A stretch of 64,000 bases of DNA, taken from Gracilimonas sp031581265 (GTDB lineage Bacteria; Bacteroidota; Rhodothermia; Balneolales; Balneolaceae). The stretch's first letter is position 1. Each line of letters starts with the position of its first letter. A program made the translations under genes and the position numbers. The notes below the pieces were generated by a model. The model was not told where the DNA came from, made no database searches, and saw nothing but the letters and a program-made list of their open reading frames with translations. This document shows positions 43,926-52,907 of the stretch, piece after piece. The stretch covers positions 1-64,000 of the forward strand of contig NZ_JAVLBQ010000007.1 of the NCBI RefSeq assembly GCF_031581265.1. The letters run 5' to 3'.

Positions 43926-44080
43926 CCACTCTGAGCGTACCGAAAGTTTCAATTAGTATCGATGTGTAACGCGAAGAGTCTCAAAAGAACACCAACATCG
44001 TTAGCATTTAAGGGTTTTGAGATCCTTCGCGTTAAGGAACTATTTTTTTAAAATGCATTCTAAGCGCTCAGAATGACAAC
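43926..44080. repeat. Palindromic dispersed element (GATCTCAA family), copy 4
   Basis: CTCTGAGCGTACCGAAAG on the left and GCGCTCAGAATGACAAC on the right, inner arms CGCGAAGAGTCTCAAAA and TTTTGAGATCCTTCGCG. A CATCGAATTGCATAACATC core lies directly to its left (43903-43926). It separates the GIY-YIG gene from dnaG. Confidence 0.72.
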
Positions 44081-44148
44081 TTCTTGAAACTTTTAATCGA
44101 ACTCAGGTTTTTACTTTATTTCCAGTTTCTAAATGCTCATTATTGACC

Positions 44149-46155
44149 ATGATCAGTGACGAAAAAAAAGAGGAAGTCAGGGCCGCTGCAGATATTGTAG
44201 AAGTGGTGCAAGATTATGTTAAACTTAAGCGCTCGGGTAGCAGTTTTGTAGGGTTGTGTCCCTATCATGATGAAAAAACGCCATCCTTTAACGTCACTCC
44301 GAGACTCCAAATTTTTAAATGCTTCGGCTGTGGCGAATCGGGTGATGTATTTAAGTTTGTGATGGATCAGGAAGGAGTGGGATTCACGGAAGCCATTCGG
44401 CAGCTTGCTGAGCGCTATGGGGTGTACATCCCGGAGGAAGAAGATGACGAGCATACGGAAGATAAACAGCTTCGGGAAGGAATTTTACATGCACTGAAAT
44501 TTGCAGGTGTTTTCTTCTATCGAAATTTGATTGAAAATTCTGAAGCCGAAAAAGCGCTCACCTATTTGGAGGGGCGAAGATATTCCGGAAAAGTGTTCAA
44601 AAAGTATGGCTTGGGCTACGCACCTTCCGGAGGTGAAGAATTATTGAAAGCCGCTAAAAATGCAGGCATCGATGAAAAATACCTGGTAGAAGCGGACTTA
44701 ATAAAACCAAGTAACAGGGGTAGTGGATATTACGATACATTTCGGGGACGATTGATGTTCCCAATTTTTAATCCCACCGGAAAGGTAATCGCGTTTGCCG
44801 GAAGAGTGTTGGGAAATGAAAAAACGGCCAAGTACATCAATTCCTCGCAGACCAAAGTATATAATAAAAGTGAAGTAGTGTATGGGGTGAATTTTGCGAA
44901 AAATGAGATTCGTAAACACAAAGAAGTAATTCTTGTGGAAGGTTATACGGATGTTATTACACTGATGGAGCATGGCATAGGCAATGTAGTAGCAAGCAGT
45001 GGAACCTCACTTACTCCGGGACAAATGAAGATCTTGCACCGATACGGAGAACGCATTGTGATGATATACGACTCCGACAGTGCCGGGCAAACCGCCATGA
45101 AGCGCGGCATTAATATTGCACTGGCAGAAGGCATGGAAGTAGAGTTGCTTGAACTGCCCGAAGATCAGGACCCGGATTCATTCGTCAAACAGTTTGGAAA
45201 GGAATCTTTTGAAGACCTTAAAAAAGAAGAAGCCTGTGACTTCGTCGATTTCTTGCTCATGAAAGCCGGGGAAGAAGGCCGCCTCGATAAGCCTACTGAG
45301 AAACCGAAAGTTATAACTGAGATTTTGGAATCTATAGCCAATATCGAAGATTCCATACAGCGACAGGTCTACGTACAATATTTTCATCAGAAAATTCAAA
45401 AGTTCCAGAAAGTAAAAGAGAAAGATCTGTTTGAGCAATTAGAGCGCATCATGAATGATAAGCGTTGGGAAGAAAAGCGTTCGAAAAGGAGAGAAGAGGC
45501 GAGAAAGAAAGTTCAGCAACAAGCTAATAATGACGAGCGGAGTGAGACAGATGAAGAACCACCTCACCCCGGCACAAAGACCGCTGCTGTGGCATCAAAA
45601 AAGAAGCCGCATTATGAGAAAGAGTTGATTCGCCTGATGATCAGTTATGGGCGCAATATGGTGGAATACATATGCTCTTTTACCAATGCCAAACTTTTTG
45701 AAGATGATGAACTGCGGATGTTTTACAACGACATCATCGAAAAATATAAAGCCGAAAAAGACTTTTCCCTGAGTGCGTATTCCGGAGCAGAAGCTCCTTT
45801 CCCTCGATTGGTTGGAGATGTGTCCCTTGAGCAGCATACCGCCAGCGATCGGCATGAAGAGAAAATTGGAATGAAATATGAAAAGGATAAAAATCCCTAT
45901 AAAACTGCAAAAAGTTCGATCCGTGCAGCCCAGATAAGTTTTTATCGCCGAAAGGTCAACGAACTGGCCGACCGGATCGGGAGTGTTAGCGGAGATGAAA
46001 AACTTGAGCTGATGAAGCGGCAAAAGGATGTGAAGTCAAAGTTAACAAGAAGAGAAACTACGGATCCCGATGACTTATTTCCTGACCCCGAAACAGGCCT
46101 TTACGATGAAGTCAATGAAAACGTATTCCAATACAAAATGAAAGGGGATAAGTGA
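44149..46155 (+). CDS. dnaG: DNA primase
   Basis: 668 residues from the ATG at 44149; a TTG two codons earlier is less likely. The CHC2 zinc finger is C37-H40 and C58-C61 (LCPYHDEKTPSF ... IFKCFGCGESGDVFKF). The core and Toprim domain show RLMFPIFNPTGKVIAFAGR, VEGYTDVI and IYDSDSAGQTA. The C-terminal part (from about 440) is long and charged, and would contain the helicase-binding domain. It makes RNA primers at the replication fork. No sigma or rpsU genes are adjacent. Its TGA stop lies inside a 22-bp inverted repeat. Confidence 0.96.
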   Translation: MISDEKKEEVRAAADIVEVVQDYVKLKRSGSSFVGLCPYHDEKTPSFNVTPRLQIFKCFGCGESGDVFKFVMDQEGVGFTEAIRQLAERYGVYIPEEEDDEHTEDKQLREGILHALKFAGVFFYRNLIENSEAEKALTYLEGRRYSGKVFKKYGLGYAPSGGEELLKAAKNAGIDEKYLVEADLIKPSNRGSGYYDTFRGRLMFPIFNPTGKVIAFAGRVLGNEKTAKYINSSQTKVYNKSEVVYGVNFAKNEIRKHKEVILVEGYTDVITLMEHGIGNVVASSGTSLTPGQMKILHRYGERIVMIYDSDSAGQTAMKRGINIALAEGMEVELLELPEDQDPDSFVKQFGKESFEDLKKEEACDFVDFLLMKAGEEGRLDKPTEKPKVITEILESIANIEDSIQRQVYVQYFHQKIQKFQKVKEKDLFEQLERIMNDKRWEEKRSKRREEARKKVQQQANNDERSETDEEPPHPGTKTAAVASKKKPHYEKELIRLMISYGRNMVEYICSFTNAKLFEDDELRMFYNDIIEKYKAEKDFSLSAYSGAEAPFPRLVGDVSLEQHTASDRHEEKIGMKYEKDKNPYKTAKSSIRAAQISFYRRKVNELADRIGSVSGDEKLELMKRQKDVKSKLTRRETTDPDDLFPDPETGLYDEVNENVFQYKMKGDK

Positions 46156-46302
46156 TAAAGTGAAGAGTGATCAAGTAAGCCTTATTTAGCAACTACCCTC
46201 TTCAAACGGCCAGTTCTATAAGTTTTTTTATTATCTAAAGGATAATATTTAGAAATAGAAAAATAGCCAAAGCCTACTTCATCACTCTTCACTTTATCAC
46301 TT
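46150..46302. repeat. 22-bp perfect inverted repeat spanning two convergent stop codons
   Basis: The arms 46150-46171 and 46281-46302 are exact reverse complements (AAGTGATAAAGTGAAGAGTG plus two bases). The dnaG stop (46153-46155) lies in the left arm and the DUF4159 stop (46297-46299) in the right, so both genes end in Lys-stop from the same AAGTGA word. It is a likely shared 3-prime end structure for both transcripts. Confidence 0.8.
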
Positions 46303-46962
46303 CGTCAAAGCATAAATAAGAATATTCGCCCCCATCTGAAAAGCCTGTTGCCGGAGTGTCTCAGGTGTATTATGAACTCTGGCATCAGCCCATCCATCCC
46401 CGAGATTAGATTCATAGGTATAAAATACAACCATTCTACCCTCATGAAAGATGGCAAATCCCTGAGGAGGCTGGTTATCGTGTTCATGGATTTTAGGTAA
46501 TCCATTCTCGAAGGTATACAGTTGATCGTAAATTGAATGGTTAAAGGGGACTTCTATAAACTCTTCATCAGGAAAAACCTGCTCTATTACCGGGCGGATG
46601 TATTCATCCAATCCGTAATCATCATCCACGTACAGAAACCCTCCATTTTGCAGGTATTCTCTTACATTGCGGGTTTCAGAGGAATTAAGAGTGATGTTGC
46701 CATGTCCTGTAAGAAATACGAAAGGATAAGAGTGAAGGTCGGCACTACCCAGTGAAACATCAGTATAGGATTCTGAAATCGGTACAGGTGCGTTGGCCTT
46801 GGTAAATTGAATTAGGTTTTGGAGGGCGGAAGGATCGTTATACCAATCGCCACCGCCCCGATACTTAGCACGGGCAATTTCAAACTCTCCGGAGGTTTGA
46901 GCCATTATAGGACTACCAAATATTAAGAGTGTAAGAACAAGGAGTGTAGAGTGTTTGATCAT
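46297..46962 (-). CDS. DUF4159 exported protein
   Basis: 221 residues from the ATG at 46962, starting with a signal peptide (MIKHSTLLVLTLLIFGSPIM). The family core reads FEIARAKYRGGGDWYNDPSA, then FVFLTGHGNITLN, GGFLYVDDDYGLD and GFAIFHEGRMVVFYTY. It has a glutamine-amidotransferase-like fold with no catalytic cysteine visible, and probably binds a ligand in the periplasm. It begins one base after the stop of the DUF4249 gene, so it is co-translated with it. Confidence 0.87.
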   Translation of the reverse strand: MIKHSTLLVLTLLIFGSPIMAQTSGEFEIARAKYRGGGDWYNDPSALQNLIQFTKANAPVPISESYTDVSLGSADLHSYPFVFLTGHGNITLNSSETRNVREYLQNGGFLYVDDDYGLDEYIRPVIEQVFPDEEFIEVPFNHSIYDQLYTFENGLPKIHEHDNQPPQGFAIFHEGRMVVFYTYESNLGDGWADARVHNTPETLRQQAFQMGANILIYALTK

Positions 46963-46963
46963 T

Positions 46964-47869
46964 TTAAAGAACCGGTAATTCAACAAAAGTTTTTACTGTA
47001 TCAGTTGCTAACGAACCAAAGATACCTATTCCGCCATTCATACGATAAATAACATTTTGTATTTGTCCTGGAGAAAAGGTGCTTCCACCTAACTGAGTTT
47101 CTTGAGAACGTATAAAATCATAAATATTGTCATCGATGGTATTAGCTACTATAAAATTCTCTTGATAGAAAGCAATTCCAATCCACGGAAAGTCGAATGT
47201 AAATGAACCATTAGGATTAAGCTCAAAATTTCCCTCGTTGATAATTCCGGAGCTATTGTTGGAAAAGCTTTCCAACTCTTGTTCAGGTGTTTCACTTTCA
47301 TCATACACTTCTTTGTAAAACGGAGTCAGGTTTTGTGGTATAATATTTTGAGCCAGAGCGTTAAATACGTAAATATTCTGCCGTCCCGGGTAACTGCTTT
47401 GTGTTAAAGTGAGTTCCAATTGTTCGGGTGATTGATATTCAACCGTATCTTGTACTTCTCCAACAACTCTAAATGTATCAGGCACTACAGTGTATGCAGT
47501 TACAATATCATCGGAATACGGAAATGTAATTTTAAGTTGATACGTGCGGGTGGGAAGTACTTTATGGTTAGGGTTAGGAATATAGATACCGGGCAATTGA
47601 TTTTGATAAGTAAATATTTGCTCGGGAGCACTATTAGGTCCTGATTCAAGCAGTTGAACTTCAATACTGGCATTGTTGATGGATTGTTCTTCAAAATCAT
47701 ATAAAACATCAGCACGAACAGTTTTAGAGAGCAAAATTGACGGTAATTGACGGTTAGCTACCAAATAAGCTTCAACCACATATTGCTCCTGATATTCATC
47801 CTGAGGATAAGTTTCGCATGAAGCAACTATACCGGTAAGAAATAAAACAATTAAAAGTTGTTTATGCAT
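46964..47869 (-). CDS. DUF4249 lipoprotein, partner of the TonB receptor
   Basis: 301 residues with a lipoprotein signal peptide (TGIVASC, lipidated Cys18). The DUF4249 pattern follows: an immunoglobulin-like start (YVVEAYLVANRQLPSILLSK), then NASIEVQLLESG and PTRTYQLKITFPYSDDIVTA. Proteins of this family are encoded beside TonB-dependent receptors in Bacteroidota and are thought to sit on the outside of the outer membrane as a substrate-binding partner, analogous to SusD. It is four bases after the receptor gene. Confidence 0.88.
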   Translation of the reverse strand: MHKQLLIVLFLTGIVASCETYPQDEYQEQYVVEAYLVANRQLPSILLSKTVRADVLYDFEEQSINNASIEVQLLESGPNSAPEQIFTYQNQLPGIYIPNPNHKVLPTRTYQLKITFPYSDDIVTAYTVVPDTFRVVGEVQDTVEYQSPEQLELTLTQSSYPGRQNIYVFNALAQNIIPQNLTPFYKEVYDESETPEQELESFSNNSSGIINEGNFELNPNGSFTFDFPWIGIAFYQENFIVANTIDDNIYDFIRSQETQLGGSTFSPGQIQNVIYRMNGGIGIFGSLATDTVKTFVELPVL

Positions 47870-47873
47870 AGGA

Positions 47874-50141
47874 CTAAAAATTTACGGTATATGAAATTGA
47901 AGGTAATATGGGTAACAAATTTGCTTCTGTTCGTAGCACAGGGTTTTCACTAAAATCAAAATTGTAGAACCATACGTTTCGACGTGAGTATACATTTATA
48001 ACTTGAAGCTGAAGAATAGATTCTGCAATTCCGAAAAAGGATCCGGTCCTGGAAAGAGAAAGGTCCAATCGGTGATAGTTAGGTAAGCGGGATGCATTTA
48101 CTTTACCTACTGTGAATACATTTCGGTTATCATTGGTCCATGGTAACTCAAATTGAGCATAGCGACCAAGTACTTTGGTGTAAGACTGACCGGTCGCAAA
48201 ATTGAACGATGATGTTAGCTTCCACCGATCTGTAATTTGATAGTTGGCAACAATATTAATGTCATGTCGGCGATCATACTTTGGAGGATAAAATCGGGCA
48301 TTTTCAGAATCGGCACCAATGGGGGAATTGAACCCGGGAAATTTACGCCAGGTGTATCCCAGGGTATATCCGATAAAGCCAGAGAAATCACCTTGTCGTT
48401 TTTCAAAAAAAACCTCCATTCCGTACGCATATCCTTCTCCAAAGCGGAATACATCTTGATAAGGCAAGCCGGCTACATCAGGTAAGAAAGGATCTAGTTC
48501 AAAGAGATCAATCATATTTCGGTAGTAGAGTTCCACATCGAATCCATAGCCTTCAAATGGGATCGTTTTGGCTCCAATAATGTATTGATCTCCATAAGCC
48601 GGAGAGACACCTTCTGCTGAAGTAAGCCACACATCAAAACCAGAAAATGCTTCGTTCGAAATCAGGGTTAAAAACTGATTATAGCGACCATAGGCTGCTT
48701 GGAGACGTACTTTACTGTTTGGCTGATGCTCTACAGACAGGCGGGGAGCCAGGCGCAGGTAATCGCCATCGGAAAAGTAATTTAGACGAAGTCCCGGAGT
48801 GATAATCCATCTTTCAGCCGGCCTCCATTCATCTTGAACATACAGTGATGCATATTGATTTTGAATACGGTTGGTAAAATTGTTGGAGTCATCAAACCTA
48901 TCCCGAAGTTTGAAAGTAAAGTTACCGGCCCAAAAACCGGTTTTAACCAAATTTTTTTGATTTGGGATGTACTCTAAATCAGATTTAAGAGAAAAATCAT
49001 AGAGGATGTTATTGCGCTGAAAATTAGTGCCGGCTATTTCAAATTCGGGATAGTTGAAGTATCTGGAACCGGTGAGTACAAAATTTGAAAAAAGTTTTTC
49101 AGAAAATATATGGGTCCAATTTCCACTGATGGTTTGATTTCCATAATCAAGTTCAAATTCTGCATCTTCACTAAAAGGAAAGGTTACCCGGTCTTGTCCT
49201 GCGTAGATAGCGAGTGAAAATTTATCGGAATCTGATGCGTCAAAATTAATTTTACTGTTTATATCATAAAAGTAAAATTTACTTGGTACGTTTTCTTCCG
49301 ATTGCCGAATGGCAGCAAGCAGCGGCTCAATGGTAGAACGTCGTGCAGCAATCATCCAGGAACCTTTGCTATAAGGACCTTCAATGGAGGCACGGGAAGC
49401 AAGTAAACTGGCCGTGACTGTACCTTCCATTTCGTTTCTATTTCCGTCTTTGTTATAGATAGTGAGAACCGAGCCTAAGCGTCCCCCATACTCTGAGGGA
49501 TATCCCCCTTTGTAAAGCCGGACATCCTTTATGGCATCCGGATTAAAGGTAGAAAAGAAACCAAAAAAGTGGCTGGGATTATATACAGTGGTTCGGTCAA
49601 GGAGGATTAAGGTTTGGTCAGGGCTCCCGCCTCGAATATATAAGCCACTTGAGAAATCAGAAGCGGCTTTTACGCCTGGAAGCAATTGAATTGAACGAAA
49701 TACATCGGCCTCAAAAACAGCAGGAAGTTCTTTGATAAGCTCTGTCTCCACCTGACTTATACTAATATTTTTAAGCTCTTGTTCTTCCCGGAAAGAACGC
49801 ACTTCAATTTCTCCTAACTGAACACTCTGTGGATCAAGCTCAATATCAAGCCTGATATTTTGTCCTTCTTCCAGCGTAATTTGTTGTCTAAATGTTTCAT
49901 ATCCAACGTAAGTACCCACTATGGTGTAGGTGCCGGGTTTAATATTTGTAATTGTGTAGTATCCCAGGGAGTTGGTGGCTGCTCCACGGTTCAATTCAAG
50001 AAAGCCTACACTGGCACTGATTAAGGTTTCACCAGATTCACTATCGGTTACATAACCACTTATTGATGCAGCCTCTTGCGCAGATGCATTTTTTGCCCCC
50101 ATAAAAGTAAGTAATAAAATAAATCTCAAAATATACTTCAT
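47874..50141 (-). CDS. TonB-dependent outer-membrane receptor with N-terminal CarboxypepD-like domain
   Basis: 755 residues. After the signal peptide (1-21) comes the carboxypeptidase-regulatory-like domain (ISGYVTDSESGETLISASV, then YVGYETFRQQITL). The plug has LLPGVKAASDFSSGLYIRGG and LYKGGYPSEYGGRLGSVL, and a 22-strand barrel follows, ending SYTVNF. This is the Sus-like TonB receptor type that imports large or complexed ligands. It heads an operon with the DUF4249 lipoprotein and the DUF4159 protein. The ligand cannot be read from the sequence. Confidence 0.92.
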   Translation of the reverse strand: MKYILRFILLLTFMGAKNASAQEAASISGYVTDSESGETLISASVGFLELNRGAATNSLGYYTITNIKPGTYTIVGTYVGYETFRQQITLEEGQNIRLDIELDPQSVQLGEIEVRSFREEQELKNISISQVETELIKELPAVFEADVFRSIQLLPGVKAASDFSSGLYIRGGSPDQTLILLDRTTVYNPSHFFGFFSTFNPDAIKDVRLYKGGYPSEYGGRLGSVLTIYNKDGNRNEMEGTVTASLLASRASIEGPYSKGSWMIAARRSTIEPLLAAIRQSEENVPSKFYFYDINSKINFDASDSDKFSLAIYAGQDRVTFPFSEDAEFELDYGNQTISGNWTHIFSEKLFSNFVLTGSRYFNYPEFEIAGTNFQRNNILYDFSLKSDLEYIPNQKNLVKTGFWAGNFTFKLRDRFDDSNNFTNRIQNQYASLYVQDEWRPAERWIITPGLRLNYFSDGDYLRLAPRLSVEHQPNSKVRLQAAYGRYNQFLTLISNEAFSGFDVWLTSAEGVSPAYGDQYIIGAKTIPFEGYGFDVELYYRNMIDLFELDPFLPDVAGLPYQDVFRFGEGYAYGMEVFFEKRQGDFSGFIGYTLGYTWRKFPGFNSPIGADSENARFYPPKYDRRHDINIVANYQITDRWKLTSSFNFATGQSYTKVLGRYAQFELPWTNDNRNVFTVGKVNASRLPNYHRLDLSLSRTGSFFGIAESILQLQVINVYSRRNVWFYNFDFSENPVLRTEANLLPILPSISYTVNF

Positions 50142-50210
50142 CGAAGGAATGATTTAAATGCAGGCACTTTCACGAATGAAATGGTAAAAAGGTTCGATAT
50201 AAAGTACATA

Positions 50211-51098
50211 TTACAACTCAAGACTTCCTTGCATATCATCATTGGGAATTTTCAAATTAGTTCCAAGTTTCTTGTTGATTCCTTTTATAAAGTGAGCAGA
50301 AAGTAACGGTGATTCTTTTTCTACATTTTGATGAACAAAGAAATAAATTTTTTCTAATCCGCTATCATTCCAAAAATGAAGTCTTTCAATCCAGTCATCG
50401 AGCCTGGAATAGTCGCTTGGGTGATTTGCTCCCACATATCTGACGAATGCCACTGGGGTGGTAAGTCGCATATGTAATAAATCTCTTCGGCCGGCTGTAT
50501 CTGTAATTATGTTTGTAACCTTATTCTCTTCAAATAGCTTATATAATTGATTGGATACCACGTCATCATTATACCAATCACTATGCCTTAATTCGACGGC
50601 AAGGGGGATATCATCCGGCCAAATTTCTACCAAACGCTGAATACGATCAAAATTTTTGGGTTTAAAATCATCGCGAAGCTGTAAGAAAACCATTTCCAGT
50701 TGATCTTCAAAGCCACGCATGCCATGCAGGTATTCTTCAAGAGAAGCTTCAATGTTTTTTAATCGCTTAAAATGACTAATGGAATTTACCACCTTGGGAA
50801 AGAACTTGAAGTCATCGGGTGTTTTTTCTGCCCATGCTTTTGTCTGTTCCGGACTTTTTCTACCATAAAATGTGGCATTCAGCTCAATAGAATTAAACTG
50901 ACGGGAATAGTACTCCAATTCATCTTTAGTCCCTCGCGGATAAAACCCCTTCAGGTCTTTTTTGTTCCATTTGGCACAGCCAACATAGGTATCCAAATTT
51001 TCTCCGCCTTTTTGATGCAGAATTTTAAGTGTATCGGGATGATCAGGAGGGAGGGTGAAATCAATATTTTCGGGATTATCTACCTTACCGAATTTCAT
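50211..51098 (-). CDS. DUF72 (YecE-like) TIM-barrel protein
   Basis: 295 residues. The family features are YVGCAKWNKKDLKGFYPRG, FNSIELNATFYGRKSPE, FFPKVVNSISHFKRL, PLAVELRHSDWYND and VAFVRYVGANHP. These form a beta-alpha barrel resembling xylose-isomerase-like folds; no activity is established. The N-terminus is about 35 residues longer than usual before YVGCAKW. It is on the same strand as the TonB receptor but 69 bp before it. Confidence 0.9.
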   Translation of the reverse strand: MKFGKVDNPENIDFTLPPDHPDTLKILHQKGGENLDTYVGCAKWNKKDLKGFYPRGTKDELEYYSRQFNSIELNATFYGRKSPEQTKAWAEKTPDDFKFFPKVVNSISHFKRLKNIEASLEEYLHGMRGFEDQLEMVFLQLRDDFKPKNFDRIQRLVEIWPDDIPLAVELRHSDWYNDDVVSNQLYKLFEENKVTNIITDTAGRRDLLHMRLTTPVAFVRYVGANHPSDYSRLDDWIERLHFWNDSGLEKIYFFVHQNVEKESPLLSAHFIKGINKKLGTNLKIPNDDMQGSLEL

Positions 51099-51104
51099 AA
51101 CTGG

Positions 51105-51172
51105 AATGTTAAATGTTGAATTTTAAATGTTAAATAGCGGATGCAATTTAACATTTAACACTTAACATTTAG
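51105..51172. repeat. AT-rich inverted repeat before the DUF72 gene
   Basis: AATGTTAAATGTTGAATTTT and the downstream ATTTAACATTTAACACTTAA can pair in part. The left side is identical over more than 30 bases to the complement of 31806-31850, where the same word forms the end of the oxidase gene. Confidence 0.65.
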
Positions 51173-51268
51173 AATCTAAATTAGTGAAAGACAGAAAATT
51201 ATTACGCAGTATTACAGTCAAATAAAAAGCTTAGTTTTTCGTATATTAAATCAGTTCATTGACGTATT

Positions 51269-51632
51269 GGGGGTGTTCTGGATTCGACGGGTTGAGTATC
51301 ACCGTTGGTTGCATGTCGAGATTGTCCAATGATTCTCGTAATAACAATCATTATGGTTCAAAAGTAATTGACAATAATTACTCATACCGCTTAGCAGCTT
51401 AAACTGTTGAGCCGTCCCGCTGGTTAAGTGCCTATCATTGCCAGCCCGGACGTCATACAAGATAGGATAGCGTTAAAGTGCTTTCTGTCGCTTTAGCGTA
51501 AAACTAAAACAGAATAGTTTGAAGTCGCTTAGGTACTGGGCTCGGCTTCAGGCGAATGTCAATCAGTACCTACACATGTAGATGCTAACAGGTCTACCTT
51601 CCCGGACCGGGGTTCGACTCCCCGCACCTCCA
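51269..51632 (+). ncRNA. ssrA: Transfer-messenger RNA (tmRNA)
   Basis: The 5-prime end GGGGGTG (51269-51275) pairs with CACCTCC (51625-51631). GTTCTGGATTCGACGGG and GGTTCGACTCCCC are the tmRNA-specific 5-prime D-like end and T arm. The tag reading frame ends CGC TTA GCA GCT TAA (stop 51401-51403). Counting back gives IDNNYSYRLAA if ATT at 51368 is the resume codon, with GTA at 51365 (adding V) as the alternative. The end is RLAA instead of the common ALAA. The CCA tail is not encoded (ACTA follows the acceptor), so it must be added after transcription. It rescues stalled ribosomes with SmpB. A perfect terminator lies directly downstream. Confidence 0.96.
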
Positions 51633-51641
51633 CTATAATTT

Positions 51642-51676
51642 AAGCCAACTCAGAATTCTGAGTTGGCTTTTTTTTT
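51642..51676 (+). terminator. Rho-independent terminator of ssrA
   Basis: A perfect 14-bp palindrome (arm AAGCCAACTCAGAA) followed by T residues, starting ten bases beyond the mature 3-prime end of tmRNA. Confidence 0.92.
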
Positions 51677-51815
51677 AAAAAATTTGGCTTGTTCAGGTAC
51701 TTATATGGGGGAGGCTAAATTTTACATAGTCATCAAGTGTAAAAAAGATTACATTTCTTTGAATTTGTTAAATAACTCACATTTTATAATTCGATCACAA
51801 TAACTTTGCAAGCAC

Positions 51816-52730
51816 ATGAAAATTAAAAAAGAGATAAAAGCCACTGAAGAAGATATCGAAAGTCTTGAAATGCATTCGGTTATAAATATTATATCCGTCA
51901 TTAGTAGTCAGTTACAATTGATGCAGATGGATAGTGATCATCCGGAATTACTTGATCCTGCTATAAAGAAAGCTTCAGAATTTGGTGATGCCGCACACTC
52001 AAAGAATAAATCATTTTTTAACGAAGAATCGCTTCAGGAATTTGAAGAATTAATTAAAGAATCCGTAAATAATCTGAGGAAAGATCAGCCGGTTTTGAAT
52101 GACGGGACGGCGGTTGATGAGTATCTGAAAATCTTTGGTAATGTTTTTGATGTGTTTGAAGTACGACTCAAAGAGATTATTAATCGATGGGAGGCCCCTA
52201 ATAAATGGGTTCCTTTTAAGGTGGAAAACTTTGTTAATGATTTTAAGGAGTTCTTTTATGCTATGGAAAAGAACAGCAAAGGCAGGTACCATATTATATA
52301 CAATATTGCAGAGCAGGAAGACAAAGATTATCTGGTTAATTTTGCCATCAATAGCGAAGGCAACGACATTATTTACATGCCCCTGATCTTGAAGGATGTC
52401 ATAAGAGATCTGATTGCAAATGCCCGTAAGTATACTCCTCCGGGAGGTGAAATCACCATAGGAATCTCACAAAAAGAGAAGGTATTTAAGTTTGTTGTTG
52501 AAGACACAGGGCTTGGTATTCCTAAAAATGAAATTGAGCAAGTAGTTGAATACGGATATCGTGGAAGCAATGTTAAAGATGTTGTACGTACTATGGGTGG
52601 GGGATTTGGATTGACCAAAGCATATCATGTGATTAGGGAACTGAATGGGGAGTTATGGATTGAATCAGAAAAAGGGGAGGGCACTAAAATAACTGTAGAA
52701 ATACCCATTCCTGATAGAGTTAAAATCTAA
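51816..52730 (+). CDS. Soluble orphan histidine kinase
   Basis: 304 residues with no signal or membrane helix. The N-terminal helical part includes MHSVINIISVISSQLQLM, where H20 is the likely phosphorylation site (H-box like HxLxN). The C-terminal ATP-binding domain is complete: N-box VIRDLIANARKYTPPGG, G1 VEDTGLGIP and G2 GGGFGLTKA, then GTKITVEIP. It lacks a recognisable sensor domain; the region between (about 60-170) is helical. No response regulator is adjacent. The receiver-only protein at 34030 is 17 kb away. Confidence 0.85.
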   Translation: MKIKKEIKATEEDIESLEMHSVINIISVISSQLQLMQMDSDHPELLDPAIKKASEFGDAAHSKNKSFFNEESLQEFEELIKESVNNLRKDQPVLNDGTAVDEYLKIFGNVFDVFEVRLKEIINRWEAPNKWVPFKVENFVNDFKEFFYAMEKNSKGRYHIIYNIAEQEDKDYLVNFAINSEGNDIIYMPLILKDVIRDLIANARKYTPPGGEITIGISQKEKVFKFVVEDTGLGIPKNEIEQVVEYGYRGSNVKDVVRTMGGGFGLTKAYHVIRELNGELWIESEKGEGTKITVEIPIPDRVKI

Positions 52731-52907
52731 TAACACTCCAAACTACTTATTTGCTTTTCACTAAAAATAAACCTCGACAAGTATTTCATGATAGGCAAGG
52801 AAGAGTCCCAATCTTGGAAGGTGTTGTTAGCTTAGTCTGCACAGAATTACTAATAAATTTTTTAATACTTCTCTGTCTATGGAATCACAACCCAAAAAAG
52901 ACAGCCT

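Noticed and set aside
8833..44080. Possible CRISPR array from the many repeated words
   Set aside because: The repeats are dispersed, palindromic and of unequal length, without regular spacers or cas genes.
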